A stretch of 52,896 bases of DNA from JAXDLW01 sp050998755 (GCA_050998755.1 JBPCPW010000068.1:1-52896); one strand, 5' to 3'; numbered from the stretch's first letter, positions 42,268 through 50,726 are shown. The notes: generated by a model not told the origin, from the letters alone. A program made the numbers and translations.

Positions 42268-42653
42268 GTCTGCCTCCATTGAATGTGTCTGGCGGCGCCG
42301 GTTCCGATCCGGCCTTTTCACCCTCTAGACGAACAGGTTGTGCCTCGATCGACATCCCGACAGCCTGGCACCCCTCACCTCCTCGCGTAACCCACAAGGC
42401 CCGCTTCCAGTCGGGCGAAGCCTAGGACCGCCTGCTCCTCAGCCAGTGACGCCAGTTGCGGAGCGCGGATCCGACTTTTCACGCTGGCTCGCACGAATGC
42501 CACCAAACGGTCGTACCGAGCTAAATGGCAAGGGTTGCGGTTCCGGCGGCGCAGATGGCGACCGGGGACCTACTACGATGGGTGCCCAGCGAATCAGCCC
42601 GCTCCAGCACGCCAACTCCGCCGGTTCGGACGATCTGAATGCGGCTATCCCGA
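42268..42653. other. 386-bp gap without recognisable gene
   Basis: It separates the DHFR-like gene from the MFS transporter gene; both are read leftwards, so it should contain the promoter of the former and the 3' untranslated end of the latter. All frames are interrupted or lack family resemblance and ribosome sites. No convincing terminator hairpin or repeat was seen. Confidence 0.5.
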
Positions 42654-43898
42654 CTACTGCGAGAAACTGGCGGCGGACTCCACCAGGTGCGAGCCGCCGA
42701 TGCGCTGCGTTGCCGCGGATCTCTCGGCGATGACCAGCAGGAGCGCAGCAGCGATCATGCACACGCCAACGATGACAATCACCACGACATACGACCCCGT
42801 TAGGGTGCGCAGGGCTCCGGCCGTCGCCGGTGCCGCGACCCTGCTCACCGTCAACACGAGTGCCACCAGACCGCCCAATCGGCCGTAGCGGCCGACGTCG
42901 ACATATGAGGCCAGCAGGCCCGCCCGAGCGATGGTCATCGCGCCAAACGTGGGCCCGGTAGCAAGCACGAAGACGGCGATGCCCAGAGGCCCAGGCACCA
43001 GGAGCATGATCCCCGCACAGACGCCGGCCGTTGCAAGCATTCCCGCTGTGACCGTAGAGAGACTCAGCCGGCGGGAGAACGCGGAGAGCAGCAGTCGGCC
43101 ACCGACGCTCAGCGCGCCCAGACTACCGGCGACCGCCGCCGCTAGTCCTGCGCTGCGCCCCTGGTCCTCCAGGTAGGCCACCAGGTGGACCTGGATGGTG
43201 GTACTGGCCAGGCCGGCCACGAAAAAGGCGGCGATCAGCCACCTCAGAGCTGGGTTGCGCAGCGCGATGCCGAGTCCGAGCGAGCCAGCTGTTGGCGACG
43301 CGGGCACGACCCCTTGAGACCTTTCTCCCCCATCAGGCGCGAACCCGACATCTGAGGGGCGACGGCGCAGGATGGCTGCGTGCGGTAGCACGGTGAGAAC
43401 GGCCATCAGGGCTGCCAGGATCACCAGTGCCTCCCGCCAACCGAAACGACCGACGAGGTAGGCAGTCAGAGGGAGAAAGATCGTGCTGGCGAACCCGGCG
43501 ACGACCGTCAGTGTCAGCAGCGCCGCCTGGCGTTCTCTGCGGAACCACACCGCGATAACCGCGAAGGCAGGCTCGTAGAGGACCGCGGCGCTGGCCACCC
43601 CTATGGCGGTGAAGACGGCATAGAGCTCCAGCAAGCTGGTGACCCCCGACCAGGCCACAACCAGCACCGCGGCCACGATCGAGCCCACCGTCATCAGCAC
43701 GCGCGCCCCATGCCGGTCGAGCCACCAGCCAACCGGAATGGCAGCCGCCCCCGCACCAAGCAACGCCAGCGAGAAGGCCACGCTGATTTGGCCGCGATTC
43801 GCTCCCAGGGAGCTCTGCATCGGTACCAAGAAGATCGCGAAGGCGTAATAGAGGATTCCCCACGAGACGGTCTCGGTGACCGCGAGTGTCCACACCAT
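42654..43898 (-). CDS. MFS transporter in an arsenic-type cluster
   Basis: A 414-residue transporter with 12 hydrophobic segments. The A-motif-like loop is GWWLDRHGARVLM between helices 2 and 3. The N-terminus (AVTETVSWGILYYAFAIFLV) matches the YbfB/MFS_1 exporters often named only as MFS. The Cys-tailed flavoprotein gene is 63 bp upstream on the same strand, and ArsR is divergent from that gene, so the transporter may export an arsenic derivative produced by the flavoprotein. That role is inferred from context only. In-frame codons upstream of ATG 43898 (RRWRFVGWR) look family-like, so the true start may be earlier. Confidence 0.82.
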   Translation of the reverse strand: MVWTLAVTETVSWGILYYAFAIFLVPMQSSLGANRGQISVAFSLALLGAGAAAIPVGWWLDRHGARVLMTVGSIVAAVLVVAWSGVTSLLELYAVFTAIGVASAAVLYEPAFAVIAVWFRRERQAALLTLTVVAGFASTIFLPLTAYLVGRFGWREALVILAALMAVLTVLPHAAILRRRPSDVGFAPDGGERSQGVVPASPTAGSLGLGIALRNPALRWLIAAFFVAGLASTTIQVHLVAYLEDQGRSAGLAAAVAGSLGALSVGGRLLLSAFSRRLSLSTVTAGMLATAGVCAGIMLLVPGPLGIAVFVLATGPTFGAMTIARAGLLASYVDVGRYGRLGGLVALVLTVSRVAAPATAGALRTLTGSYVVVIVIVGVCMIAAALLLVIAERSAATQRIGGSHLVESAASFSQ

Positions 43899-43961
43899 GC
43901 GCCAGCCTACGAACCGCCAGCGCCTGGCGACGCCTTCAGTCGTCAGACGTACCGCCCCCCC

Positions 43962-45359
43962 TCAACAGCATGCCTGCCCAGCCCGCTCGGCCGGCGCCGA
44001 ATCTGTCCCGCAGCACGAGCCCGCGGTCTGCGCAGCGCCAACCGGCTCGACCGTACAACAGGAAGCCGCATCGGCGAGGATCTCCAGGCTATCGTCACCG
44101 AAAGCACGCAGCGCGGGGCCGGTGGAGCACACCCCGGTCTCAGGCAGCACCAGCTGCACCTCGCGCGCGCCGACCATGTCGCCGGTGAGGGCGCAGGCGA
44201 TCGAGCGCACCTGCTCGTAGCCGGTGAGCATGAGGAAGGTCGGCGCACGGCCGTAGCTCTTCATGCCCACGACGTAGAAGCCTTTTTCTGGATGCGCCAG
44301 CTCAGCCTCGCCATGCGGTGGCACGCTGCCGCAGCTGTGAACATTTGGATCAATCAGCGGCGCCAGCGCGACCGGACTCTCGACGATCTCATCCAGACGC
44401 AGGCGCAGCTCAGTGGTCAGGCTGAGGTCAGGCCGAAAGCCGGTGGCCGCGATCATCTCGTCGACCACCACGCGCTCGCCCCGCCGCGACTCAACAACCA
44501 GGCCGCCCGCGCCTTCGGACAGACGTGCGACGGCGAATTCCTCAACCAGTCGCACCCGACCGGCTTCGACCAGCGCATACACGAGCTCACCAAGCCGTCC
44601 GCGCGCAGGCAAGGCGTCCGCATCACCGCCCCCGAACGCACCTCGGCTCAGTCTCTTGCGTGTCGCCCAGGTGATCTCGGTTCCTGGGACCTGTTCTTTC
44701 AGCGCGGCCAGATCGAGAAGCGCGTTAAACGCCGAGTGCCCTCGACCCACGACCATCACCCGCCGACCGGCGTATCGATCACGCGCCGCCAACACGTCGG
44801 GAATGCCATAGAAGATGCGGTCCGCGTGCTCGGCTTCGCCAAGCGCTCTCATCCCATCGGCCCCCACAGGGTTCGGGGTGCGCCAGGTGCCCGAGGCGTC
44901 CAGTACGGCGCGCGCGGTGACGAGCTCGCGACCTTCGGGGGTGTCAACTCGAATCTCAAATGGCGCCGCCTCGCGGCCAGCCGTGGTCAACTTATCCATT
45001 CCCTGCCTGGTGATTCCCGTCACCTTCTGTCGGAAGCGAATGCTCTGCGCCAGCTCGGGGATGGCCGCCAGGGGCTCCAGGTATTGCGAAACCAGCTCCC
45101 GGCCGGTGGGCAGCAGGTCGCCGTCCTGCTCGCTCCACCCAGCCGCGAGCAGCAGCCGCCGAGCCGCAGGGGCGGTTAGGTACTTCCACGGCGAAAACAA
45201 GCGCACGTGGCCCCATTCCCTGATCGCCGGGGCTACCTCTGAGCCCGCCTCGAGTACGATCGGGTGCTCACCTCGGGTTATCAGCTCGGCGGCGGCCGCC
45301 AAGCCGACCGGGCCCGCCCCGATGATCACCACCGGCGCGTCAGCGTCATCCAAATTCAT
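43962..45359 (-). CDS. FAD/NAD(P)-dependent flavoprotein with Cys-pair tail, arsenic-associated
   Basis: A 465-residue flavoprotein monooxygenase-like enzyme. The FAD-binding motif is VVIIGAGPVGLAAAAEL, the NAD(P) motif VMVVGRGHSAFNAL, and a conserved ATGFRPDLS lies near the end of the core. The last ~35 residues contain three vicinal cysteine pairs (ASCCTVE, GSCCGTD, QACC), the type of site that binds As(III) or Sb(III). This enzyme class occurs beside arsR and transporters in actinobacterial-type genomes. The ATG at 45359 has GAGGAGCAAGCTG upstream. It is divergent from arsR and upstream of an MFS gene. Likely role: redox or sequestering step in arsenical resistance. Confidence 0.82.
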   Translation of the reverse strand: MNLDDADAPVVIIGAGPVGLAAAAELITRGEHPIVLEAGSEVAPAIREWGHVRLFSPWKYLTAPAARRLLLAAGWSEQDGDLLPTGRELVSQYLEPLAAIPELAQSIRFRQKVTGITRQGMDKLTTAGREAAPFEIRVDTPEGRELVTARAVLDASGTWRTPNPVGADGMRALGEAEHADRIFYGIPDVLAARDRYAGRRVMVVGRGHSAFNALLDLAALKEQVPGTEITWATRKRLSRGAFGGGDADALPARGRLGELVYALVEAGRVRLVEEFAVARLSEGAGGLVVESRRGERVVVDEMIAATGFRPDLSLTTELRLRLDEIVESPVALAPLIDPNVHSCGSVPPHGEAELAHPEKGFYVVGMKSYGRAPTFLMLTGYEQVRSIACALTGDMVGAREVQLVLPETGVCSTGPALRAFGDDSLEILADAASCCTVEPVGAAQTAGSCCGTDSAPAERAGQACC

Positions 45360-45414
45360 CAGCTTGCTCCTCACAATCCATCGACCAATGTCTATGGCTA
45401 CGCTACTACCTCGT

Positions 45415-45430
45415 ATAGACATATGTCAAT
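45415..45430. promoter_or_regulatory. ArsR-type operator dyad
   Basis: ATAGACATATGTCAAT contains the perfect palindrome GACATATGTC (45418-45427), with 7-of-8 complementary arms. It lies between the divergent flavoprotein (start 45359) and arsR (start 45452). A related half-site, AATGTCTATGG, occurs near 45380. The position fits repression of both genes by ArsR until As(III) binds. Confidence 0.6.
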
Positions 45431-45451
45431 GGGTCATGGTAATCTTACGCC

Positions 45452-45817
45452 ATGGCAATCCCTCTGGAGGTTCTCCTCCTTCGCCAACGCGGAGTCTGCT
45501 GCGTGGTACCAGAGAAGGTCGAGCAGGGCTGGGCGGAGGAAACTGCTCACCTTCTGAAGGCCCTGGCTGACCCCACGCGTTTGAGCATGTTCTCGTCGCT
45601 CCTTCGTGCCGGTGCCGAGATCTGCGTCTGCGACTTCACCGCCGTCTTCAACCTGAGCCAGCCGACCATCTCCCATCACATGGGCAAACTCAGGTCGGCG
45701 GGACTGGTCAGCGCGCAAAAGCGTGGTATCTGGAGCTACTACCGCGTTTCACCAGACCTCGCCCCAGAGACGCTCGACGTGCTGCGGGTAATTGTCGCCT
45801 CGGCCCCGGCAGCCTAA
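45452..45817 (+). CDS. ArsR-family metalloregulator
   Basis: A 121-residue winged-helix repressor: HLLKALADPTRLSMFSSLLR, the metal-site motif EICVCDF (ELCVCDL in ArsR), recognition helix LSQPTISHHMGKLRSAGLVS and wing RGIWSYYRV. The CVC in the alpha-3 site is the classical As(III)/Sb(III) sensor, and an extra vicinal pair (GVCC) sits in the N-terminal arm. It is divergent from the flavoprotein/MFS unit over a dyad operator. It should release DNA on binding trivalent arsenicals. Confidence 0.92.
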   Translation: MAIPLEVLLLRQRGVCCVVPEKVEQGWAEETAHLLKALADPTRLSMFSSLLRAGAEICVCDFTAVFNLSQPTISHHMGKLRSAGLVSAQKRGIWSYYRVSPDLAPETLDVLRVIVASAPAA

Positions 45818-45922
45818 CGCACCGGGGGCGTCCGCCGGTTAGGCCGCCGTGATCGCGAAGACCATGCCGTCGCACCGCCGAGACTGAGAAACTCTGTGCA
45901 GGCCATAAGGATCGGCACTTAT

Positions 45923-45942
45923 TTAGCCATGCTAAGTATTAT
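45923..45942 (+). promoter_or_regulatory. MarR operator and leaderless promoter
   Basis: TTAGCCATGCTAA (45923-45935) is a perfect dyad with a 3-nt centre. TATTAT at 45937-45942 is a good -10, placing the transcription start at or next to ATG 45951. The dyad overlaps the promoter spacer, as expected for MarR autorepression. Confidence 0.6.
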
Positions 45943-45950
45943 TGATTCTG

Positions 45951-46379
45951 ATGGTGGTGATTGACGAACAGCAGGTCGGCCGTCTGCGGATGGCGGTGAT
46001 GCGCCTCTCACGGCGGCTTCGCCAGCAGGGCAATATCGGTATCACCGCGTCCCAGTTGGCGGTCTTGGGAACCCTGTCCAGGAGGGGGGTCATGACCCCC
46101 GGCCAACTGGCCGAGGCAGAATCCGTTCAGCCGCCGTCGATGACCCGGATCATCGCGGGCCTGGTCGATTCGGGCATGGTCCTGCGTGAGGCCCGCGACG
46201 ACGATCGCCGATCAGCCGAGGTGACCCTCTCGGCCCGCGGCCGGCGCGCCGTGGACAGCATCCGCGCGCATCGCAACACGTGGCTGACGCAACGGCTCGA
46301 GCTCCTCAACGACGCGGAGCGCGAGGACCTCTGGCGCGGCGTCGCGGCGATGGAGAAGCTGCTGGAGGGACCACGTTGA
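45951..46379 (+). CDS. MarR-family transcriptional regulator
   Basis: A 142-residue winged-helix protein: RLRMAVMRLSRRLRQQ, LAVLGTLSRRGVMTPGQLAE, recognition helix SVQPPSMTRIIAGLVDSGMV and the wing REARDDDRRSAEVTLSARGR, which is the MarR DxRxxxxxLT motif. The dyad and -10 just upstream indicate autoregulation and leaderless translation from ATG 45951. Its TGA overlaps the TTG of the MFS exporter (TTGA), so it almost certainly controls that exporter in response to a toxic small molecule. Confidence 0.92.
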   Translation: MVVIDEQQVGRLRMAVMRLSRRLRQQGNIGITASQLAVLGTLSRRGVMTPGQLAEAESVQPPSMTRIIAGLVDSGMVLREARDDDRRSAEVTLSARGRRAVDSIRAHRNTWLTQRLELLNDAEREDLWRGVAAMEKLLEGPR

Positions 46380-47623
46380 CGGCCCGCGGCTACGCCGACC
46401 GGACCTTCCGCGCCCTCCACAACCGCAATTACCGGCTCTTCTTCTTCGGCCAGATCGTCAGCGTCAGTGGGACCTGGATGCAGAGCGTGGGGCAGGCGTG
46501 GCTGGTGCTCAAGCTGACCAACAGCGGCACCGCCCTGGGCCTGATCATCGCGCTGCAGACCCTGCCGGTGCTGCTCGGAGCACCATGGGGCGGCGTGGTG
46601 GCCGACCGCTTCGACAAGCGCCGAGTCCTGGTCGGGACGCAGGCGGCAGCCGCGGTCCTCGCCGCGCTGCTGGGGATCCTCACCCTTACAGGCGCGGTCC
46701 AGCTTTGGATGGTCGGTGCGCTGGCGTTCGGACTTGGGATGGTCAACATGGTGGACATTCCCACCCGCCAGTCGTTCGTACTGGAGATGGTCGGCCGCGA
46801 GCACCTGGTCAACGCCATCACGCTCAACAGCGTGGTCATGAACGGCGCGCGCATCGTCGGCCCGGCGATCGCGGCCGTCCTCATCGCCACCGTGGGCATC
46901 GCCCCATGCTTTTTGGGCAACGCGGTCTCCTACGTCGCCGTGATCGGGGCACTGCTCGCGATCCGGGATCGGGACCTGCACCGCGGCGCGCCCCCCGCCA
47001 AGGCACCGGGGCAGTTGCTCGAGGGCTTCCGGTATGTCTGGCGCACACCCGCGCTGCGCACCCCGCTGTTGACGATGGCGGTAGTCGGCACCTTCGCCTA
47101 TGAATTCCAGGTGACGCTTCCGCTCCTCGCGCGCTTTACCTTCCATGCCGGGGCGTCCGGCTATGGTGCGTTGAGCTCCCTGATGGGCGCCGGCGCCGTG
47201 GTCGGAGGCCTGGTCACCGCTGCGATCGGCAGGGCCAGCGGGCGGCGCCTGGCAATCGCAGCGGCGGTCTTCGGGCTCCTGATCATCGGCTGCGCGCTGG
47301 CACCGACCTTTGCGTCCGAGCTGGTCATGATCTCTATCACCGGCGCCGCCAGCATCTTCTTTGCGGCGATGGCCAACACCACCATCCAGTTGGCGGCCGC
47401 GCCACAGATGCGCGGCAGAGTGATGGCCCTCTACTCGATGGCCTTCATGGGGAGCACGCCGATCGGGGGCCCGATCGTCGGCTTCATCGGCCAGGCGGTG
47501 GAGCCGCGCGCGGCCCTCGGCCTGGGTGGCCTGGCCGCTCTCGTTGCCGCGATCCTGGCGTGGCGGTCACTTTCGCGGCTCCGCCCAGCGGCGGTACCGG
47601 GCGTGGCGCCCGTCGCCGCCTGA
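46376..47623 (+). CDS. MFS exporter (MFS_3/EntS-like)
   Basis: A 415-residue transporter with 11-12 membrane helices. The N-terminus FRALHNRNYRLFFFGQIVSV with SGTWMQSVGQAWLVLKLT is the signature of MFS_3 efflux proteins. Loop 2-3 has GVVADRFDKRRVLV (A-motif), and helix 10-11 has the RMRGRVMALYSMAFMG-type motif. It starts at TTG 46376 overlapping the MarR stop. Coupling to a MarR regulator suggests drug, siderophore or aromatic-compound efflux. Confidence 0.9.
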   Translation: MTARGYADRTFRALHNRNYRLFFFGQIVSVSGTWMQSVGQAWLVLKLTNSGTALGLIIALQTLPVLLGAPWGGVVADRFDKRRVLVGTQAAAAVLAALLGILTLTGAVQLWMVGALAFGLGMVNMVDIPTRQSFVLEMVGREHLVNAITLNSVVMNGARIVGPAIAAVLIATVGIAPCFLGNAVSYVAVIGALLAIRDRDLHRGAPPAKAPGQLLEGFRYVWRTPALRTPLLTMAVVGTFAYEFQVTLPLLARFTFHAGASGYGALSSLMGAGAVVGGLVTAAIGRASGRRLAIAAAVFGLLIIGCALAPTFASELVMISITGAASIFFAAMANTTIQLAAAPQMRGRVMALYSMAFMGSTPIGGPIVGFIGQAVEPRAALGLGGLAALVAAILAWRSLSRLRPAAVPGVAPVAA

Positions 47624-47878
47624 CACGCCGCCGGCCCCCGATCAGCGGATGGGCAGCTCCGGCTTGAGCTTCAAGACCGGCGCGAAGAGGTCGCCGCGCC
47701 TGTCGTCGATCAACTAGCTGCTCTCGTCGGCGAACGGCTAATCCGTGGACAGGGGTGGAGTCGCGCGCCGGAGCAGGTCTTCGACCGGCTGACCGAGAAC
47801 TGGAGCGTCCAGCGGCGTCGCGAGTTCCAGAAGGCGATGGCTGACTTGATCGACCGGTACTACACGCTGGACGCATGA
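47624..47878 (+). pseudogene. Orphan C-terminal coding fragment
   Basis: Directly after the MFS stop, an open frame with clean high-GC codon use reads LRLELQDRREEVAAPVVDQL, AALVGERLIRGQGW, RAPEQVFDRLTENWSVQRRR and ends MADLIDRYYTLDA at 47878. It has no start codon near its beginning, so it looks like the 3' end of a helical protein. I cannot name the family. ATG 47839 could start only a 13-residue peptide. Confidence 0.45.
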
Positions 47879-47913
47879 CCGCACGCGAGCGCGCCGGTGG
47901 CGGCTGCAGCGTG

Positions 47914-48396
47914 CTAAGCCGCGACCTCGACGGCCCGACGGCTCAACCGCTCATCGGAGATCGTATCGAGCAGAGCTGCGGCCAAATCGCTGCGGCCGAT
48001 ACTGATGGCGCGCTTGAGTGGCGCATCGATCCCGAGCCGATAGCGGCCCTTGGGGGCGGCATCTGTGAGATAAGGTGGCCGCAGAATCGTCCAACCGACC
48101 TGACTGGCGCTGAGGATCTGCTCCATCCGCCGCATGTCGTCGTAGCTGGCGCCGAAAATGGATTGGAGGATCGGGTAGAGCACGAGACGTTTGACCGCAT
48201 CGACGCCGGTCAAACGATCCGCCCACCTTGCCGGCGCCAGAACGTCCCCCTGGGTGACATCGAGGTTCTCATGCTCAATCGTGAACGCCTCGGGCCGTCG
48301 CACCAGTGCCTGGACCGTGTGGCCCCGGGCCAAAGCCTGCTCGACCACGTGCTGTCCAGTCTTTCCGGTCGAACCAAACACCGAAATTCTCACCAC
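47914..48396 (-). CDS. NAD(P)H-binding atypical SDR, internally shortened
   Basis: A 160-residue protein. The N-terminal VRISVFGSTGKTGQHVVEQA is an intact NAD(P) motif, followed by VQALVRRPE and GDVLAPARWADRLTGVDAV. It then jumps to KRLVLYPILQSIFGASYDDM, RRMEQILSASQVGWTILRPP and LTDAAPKGRYRL. Relatives have ~50 more residues between these two parts, including the VSALG strand and VSSxG segment, so an in-frame deletion is likely. The GTG at 48396 directly follows the stop of the sigma-factor gene, so this is the third gene of that operon. Activity is doubtful, but the frame is open. Confidence 0.7.
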   Translation of the reverse strand: MVRISVFGSTGKTGQHVVEQALARGHTVQALVRRPEAFTIEHENLDVTQGDVLAPARWADRLTGVDAVKRLVLYPILQSIFGASYDDMRRMEQILSASQVGWTILRPPYLTDAAPKGRYRLGIDAPLKRAISIGRSDLAAALLDTISDERLSRRAVEVAA

Positions 48397-49380
48397 CTAC
48401 TGCCTGTCGCTCGGCGTTTCATGTCGTGATTCAGCGGGCGCCGGTGAGTTCGCGGAAACCGGTAATCTCGCAGACCGCAGTAGCGCGCCGAAGTCGGCGA
48501 CCGGCCCCAGGTGCGTGAGCTTGTCCGGGTTGACGATCGAGCGAATGCCTGTGATCTGACCGTCGGCGATATCGAGCGCCCACACAGCGAACAGTCGCCG
48601 CTGTTCGTCGAGAAACCGCGCACCAGGGCCGCCGTTGACCTCGATGGAAACCACCGACACGCCTGGACGGTGGGCGACCAGGCGGATCCAGTCGACAACC
48701 GTGCCCGCGACGCGGCGGCGGCCGTGTAGCGACCGTGCGAGTGCGGGGACCTTGCCACCGCCATCGCCGGTGAGCACAACGTCGTGAGCGAGCAGCGCCT
48801 CGAGCCTAGCGAGATCGCCTTGCTCGGCGGCCGCAAAGAACCGTCGTGCCAGTTCGTCGCGCTGTTCTGGCGTCGTTTGGAAGCGGGGCCGGCGCTGCTC
48901 GACGTGACGCCTGGCGCGGGCGGCGAGCTGGCGCACGTTGGTCTCGCTCTTGCCAACGATCGTCGTGATCTCCCTGTACCCGTAGTCGAACACATCGTGA
49001 AGCAGCAGCACGGCCCGCTGCTCCGGCGAGAGGCTCTCCAGAAGCACCAGCAGGGCCAGCGACAGCGAATCGGCCAGCTCAGCGCGCCATGCCGGGTCAT
49101 CGTGGCCACCGGTAAAGATCGGCTCCGGCAGCCAGTCGCCGACATACTGGACGCGGCGGGCGCGCGCGGAGCGCAGCTCGTTGATCGCCAGCCGGGTTGT
49201 CACCGTTACTACGAACGCGCGCGGCGACGCGATCTGCTCGCCCGCATCAAGCGCCTGGTGAACCCGGAGCAGCGCCTCCTGCACCACGTCCTCGGCCTCG
49301 GAGACACTGCCGAGCATCCGGTAGGCGATCGCGAAGGAGGCCGGCCGCAGCTCGTTGAGGAGTTGCTCACGGGCGGTCAC
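48397..49380 (-). CDS. ECF41-group RNA polymerase sigma factor with SnoaL-like C-terminus
   Basis: A 327-residue ECF sigma factor. Sigma-2 is FAIAYRMLGSVSEAEDVVQE; sigma-4 is LSPEQRAVLLLHDVFDYGYR, EITTIVGKSETNVRQLAARA. The C-terminal NTF2/SnoaL-like extension (~190-300) replaces an anti-sigma factor. ECF41 signatures are all present: WLPEP in the linker, DGGGK and NPDKL. In this group the extension both inhibits and enables the sigma factor. GTG 49380 overlaps the upstream gene's TGA (GTGA). The flanking NAD-epimerase genes fit the known pairing of ECF41 with oxidoreductase/epimerase partners, which are its usual targets. Confidence 0.92.
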   Translation of the reverse strand: MTAREQLLNELRPASFAIAYRMLGSVSEAEDVVQEALLRVHQALDAGEQIASPRAFVVTVTTRLAINELRSARARRVQYVGDWLPEPIFTGGHDDPAWRAELADSLSLALLVLLESLSPEQRAVLLLHDVFDYGYREITTIVGKSETNVRQLAARARRHVEQRRPRFQTTPEQRDELARRFFAAAEQGDLARLEALLAHDVVLTGDGGGKVPALARSLHGRRRVAGTVVDWIRLVAHRPGVSVVSIEVNGGPGARFLDEQRRLFAVWALDIADGQITGIRSIVNPDKLTHLGPVADFGALLRSARLPVSANSPAPAESRHETPSDRQ

Positions 49381-50303
49381 GTCGCAAGCCCGCCACGCCA
49401 GCTCGGGTGCGCCGGACGCCACCCCAGTTCGCGCTTGGCCTTGGCATTGGAGGCACCGCGAAGATCGGTCATCATCACGTCGCCTGCCTCACCGGCGAAC
49501 AGGCGCCCCACGAAACGCGGCACGCGAATTGGCTTCTTGGCGCCCAGCTCCTGGGCCATCGCCGGCAACCACTCGGCGACCGGGGCGGGATCGTCGTCGA
49601 CGATGTTGTAGACACCGTGGTTGCCGTGCTCGACCGCCGCCACGGTAGCCTCGGCGGCGTCGGCGATGTGTATGAAGGACCATACGCCGCCACCGTCGCC
49701 GACCAGCGGGAACTGGCGCTTGCGGATCATCTCGGACTGCTGCCCGCCCGGCGCGTTCGCGGTGCCCGGCCCGTAGAACGCGCCGTAGCGCAGCACGACG
49801 CCCTGCGTCCAGCGCGCATCGAGGACCGCCTCCTCGAGGTGACGGATCGCTGCCAGGGTCTCGCGCATCTCCCGGGCGGGCGAGGGGTCGAACGGGTCGT
49901 CCTCGCTCTTGACTGCTGTGCCGGTGCGCGCGTATGAGGCGAAGTAACTCTGCGCCACGAACCGCTGCACCCCGACCGCCTGCCCGGCTGAGAGCAGGTG
50001 GTCCGTCCCCTCCGTCCGAAGACGGTTGGTCAGCGCGAAATCGCGATCGAAGTGACGCATGTTCAGGGCGCCGATCGCGGTCAGCTGAAGGACGACCACG
50101 TCCGGCCTCGACCTGCCCACGGCCTCCGCGACCTGATCGGGATCGAGCGCGTCCGCGACCACCGGCACAGCACCCAGCTCGTCGAGCATCGCCTGCTTCG
50201 ACTCGCTACGCGTCATGCCATGAACCTCATGGCCCGCCTCAACCAGACGTGGCACCAACTGCTTTCCTATCGCCCCCGTCGCTCCTGCCACCAACACTCT
50301 CAT
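49377..50303 (-). CDS. NAD-dependent epimerase/dehydratase (ECF41 partner)
   Basis: A 308-residue extended SDR: RVLVAGATGAIGKQLVPRLV (GxxGxxG), VVADALDPDQVAEAV, RFVAQSYFASYARTG, VLRYGAFYGPGTAN and GVWSFIHIADAAEATVAAVE, then YNIVDDDPAPVAEWLP. These are the strands and helices of the NAD-dependent epimerase family. The usual YxxxK is not obvious near SYFASYA, so the reaction is uncertain. ATG 50303 follows AAGGAGCTGAAG. It is first in the ECF41 operon, 32 bp downstream of the expected transcription start, and is probably the main regulated target. Confidence 0.88.
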   Translation of the reverse strand: MRVLVAGATGAIGKQLVPRLVEAGHEVHGMTRSESKQAMLDELGAVPVVADALDPDQVAEAVGRSRPDVVVLQLTAIGALNMRHFDRDFALTNRLRTEGTDHLLSAGQAVGVQRFVAQSYFASYARTGTAVKSEDDPFDPSPAREMRETLAAIRHLEEAVLDARWTQGVVLRYGAFYGPGTANAPGGQQSEMIRKRQFPLVGDGGGVWSFIHIADAAEATVAAVEHGNHGVYNIVDDDPAPVAEWLPAMAQELGAKKPIRVPRFVGRLFAGEAGDVMMTDLRGASNAKAKRELGWRPAHPSWRGGLAT

Positions 50304-50341
50304 CTTCAGCTCCTTGATCGAGGTTTACCTGCACTGAACAA

Positions 50342-50368
50342 GACAAGATGGCAGCCTCGCCTGTGACA
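50342..50368 (-). promoter_or_regulatory. ECF41-type promoter
   Basis: On the minus strand TGTCACA (50362-50368) exactly matches the -35 motif described for ECF41 sigma factors. A 16-nt spacer leads to TGTC (50342-50345), one base from the CGTC -10. It lies about 40 bp before the epimerase gene, the first gene of the operon encoding the ECF41 sigma itself, so positive autoregulation is expected. Confidence 0.7.
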
Positions 50369-50726
50369 CCTCAGACCGCCCCGGCTCGGGAACGGGAACA
50401 CGGACCACGTTGAAGGCCAGCGCGACGACCACGTCGCCGCTGCGCAGCCCCCACGGCCGCAGCGGCGGAACTCGATTCCTGGCGCCTCAGCGATTCTTGG
50501 CAGCCCTCCCGGGGGACGCTCCTACAGCCATTGAGAAACAGTCGGCACCTTTCGATCAAAGCAGCGCCTGTGAAGCGGCTGAGAACCATGATTCGACCGG
50601 ATCGCCCACCGGGCGACGAAGGATCGTGTGGCAGATTCTTGCGGCACCGCTACCCCTTCGTACGCACCTGTATGCTGGTGCCGATGGGTTCGCTGGTCTC
50701 CGCAGCGCGACAAAGACTACGTAGTG
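50369..50726. other. 358-bp gap without recognisable gene
   Basis: Between the ECF41 promoter and the SHOCT gene. Frames are open in places but show no family motifs or ribosome sites. TATGCT near 50672 could be a -10 for rightward transcription. Nothing else supported. Confidence 0.4.

Noticed and set aside
42268..42653. Coding frames in the gap before the MFS gene
   Set aside because: No ribosome site, biased low-complexity composition and no family resemblance.
43710..45179. 489-codon plus-strand frame opposite the flavoprotein
   Set aside because: Antisense shadow; the minus strand has FAD/NAD motifs and a strong ribosome site.
46127..47146. Minus-strand frame opposite the MarR/MFS genes
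   Set aside because: His/Asp/Arg/Gln-rich antisense translation with no domain; MFS signatures are on the plus strand.
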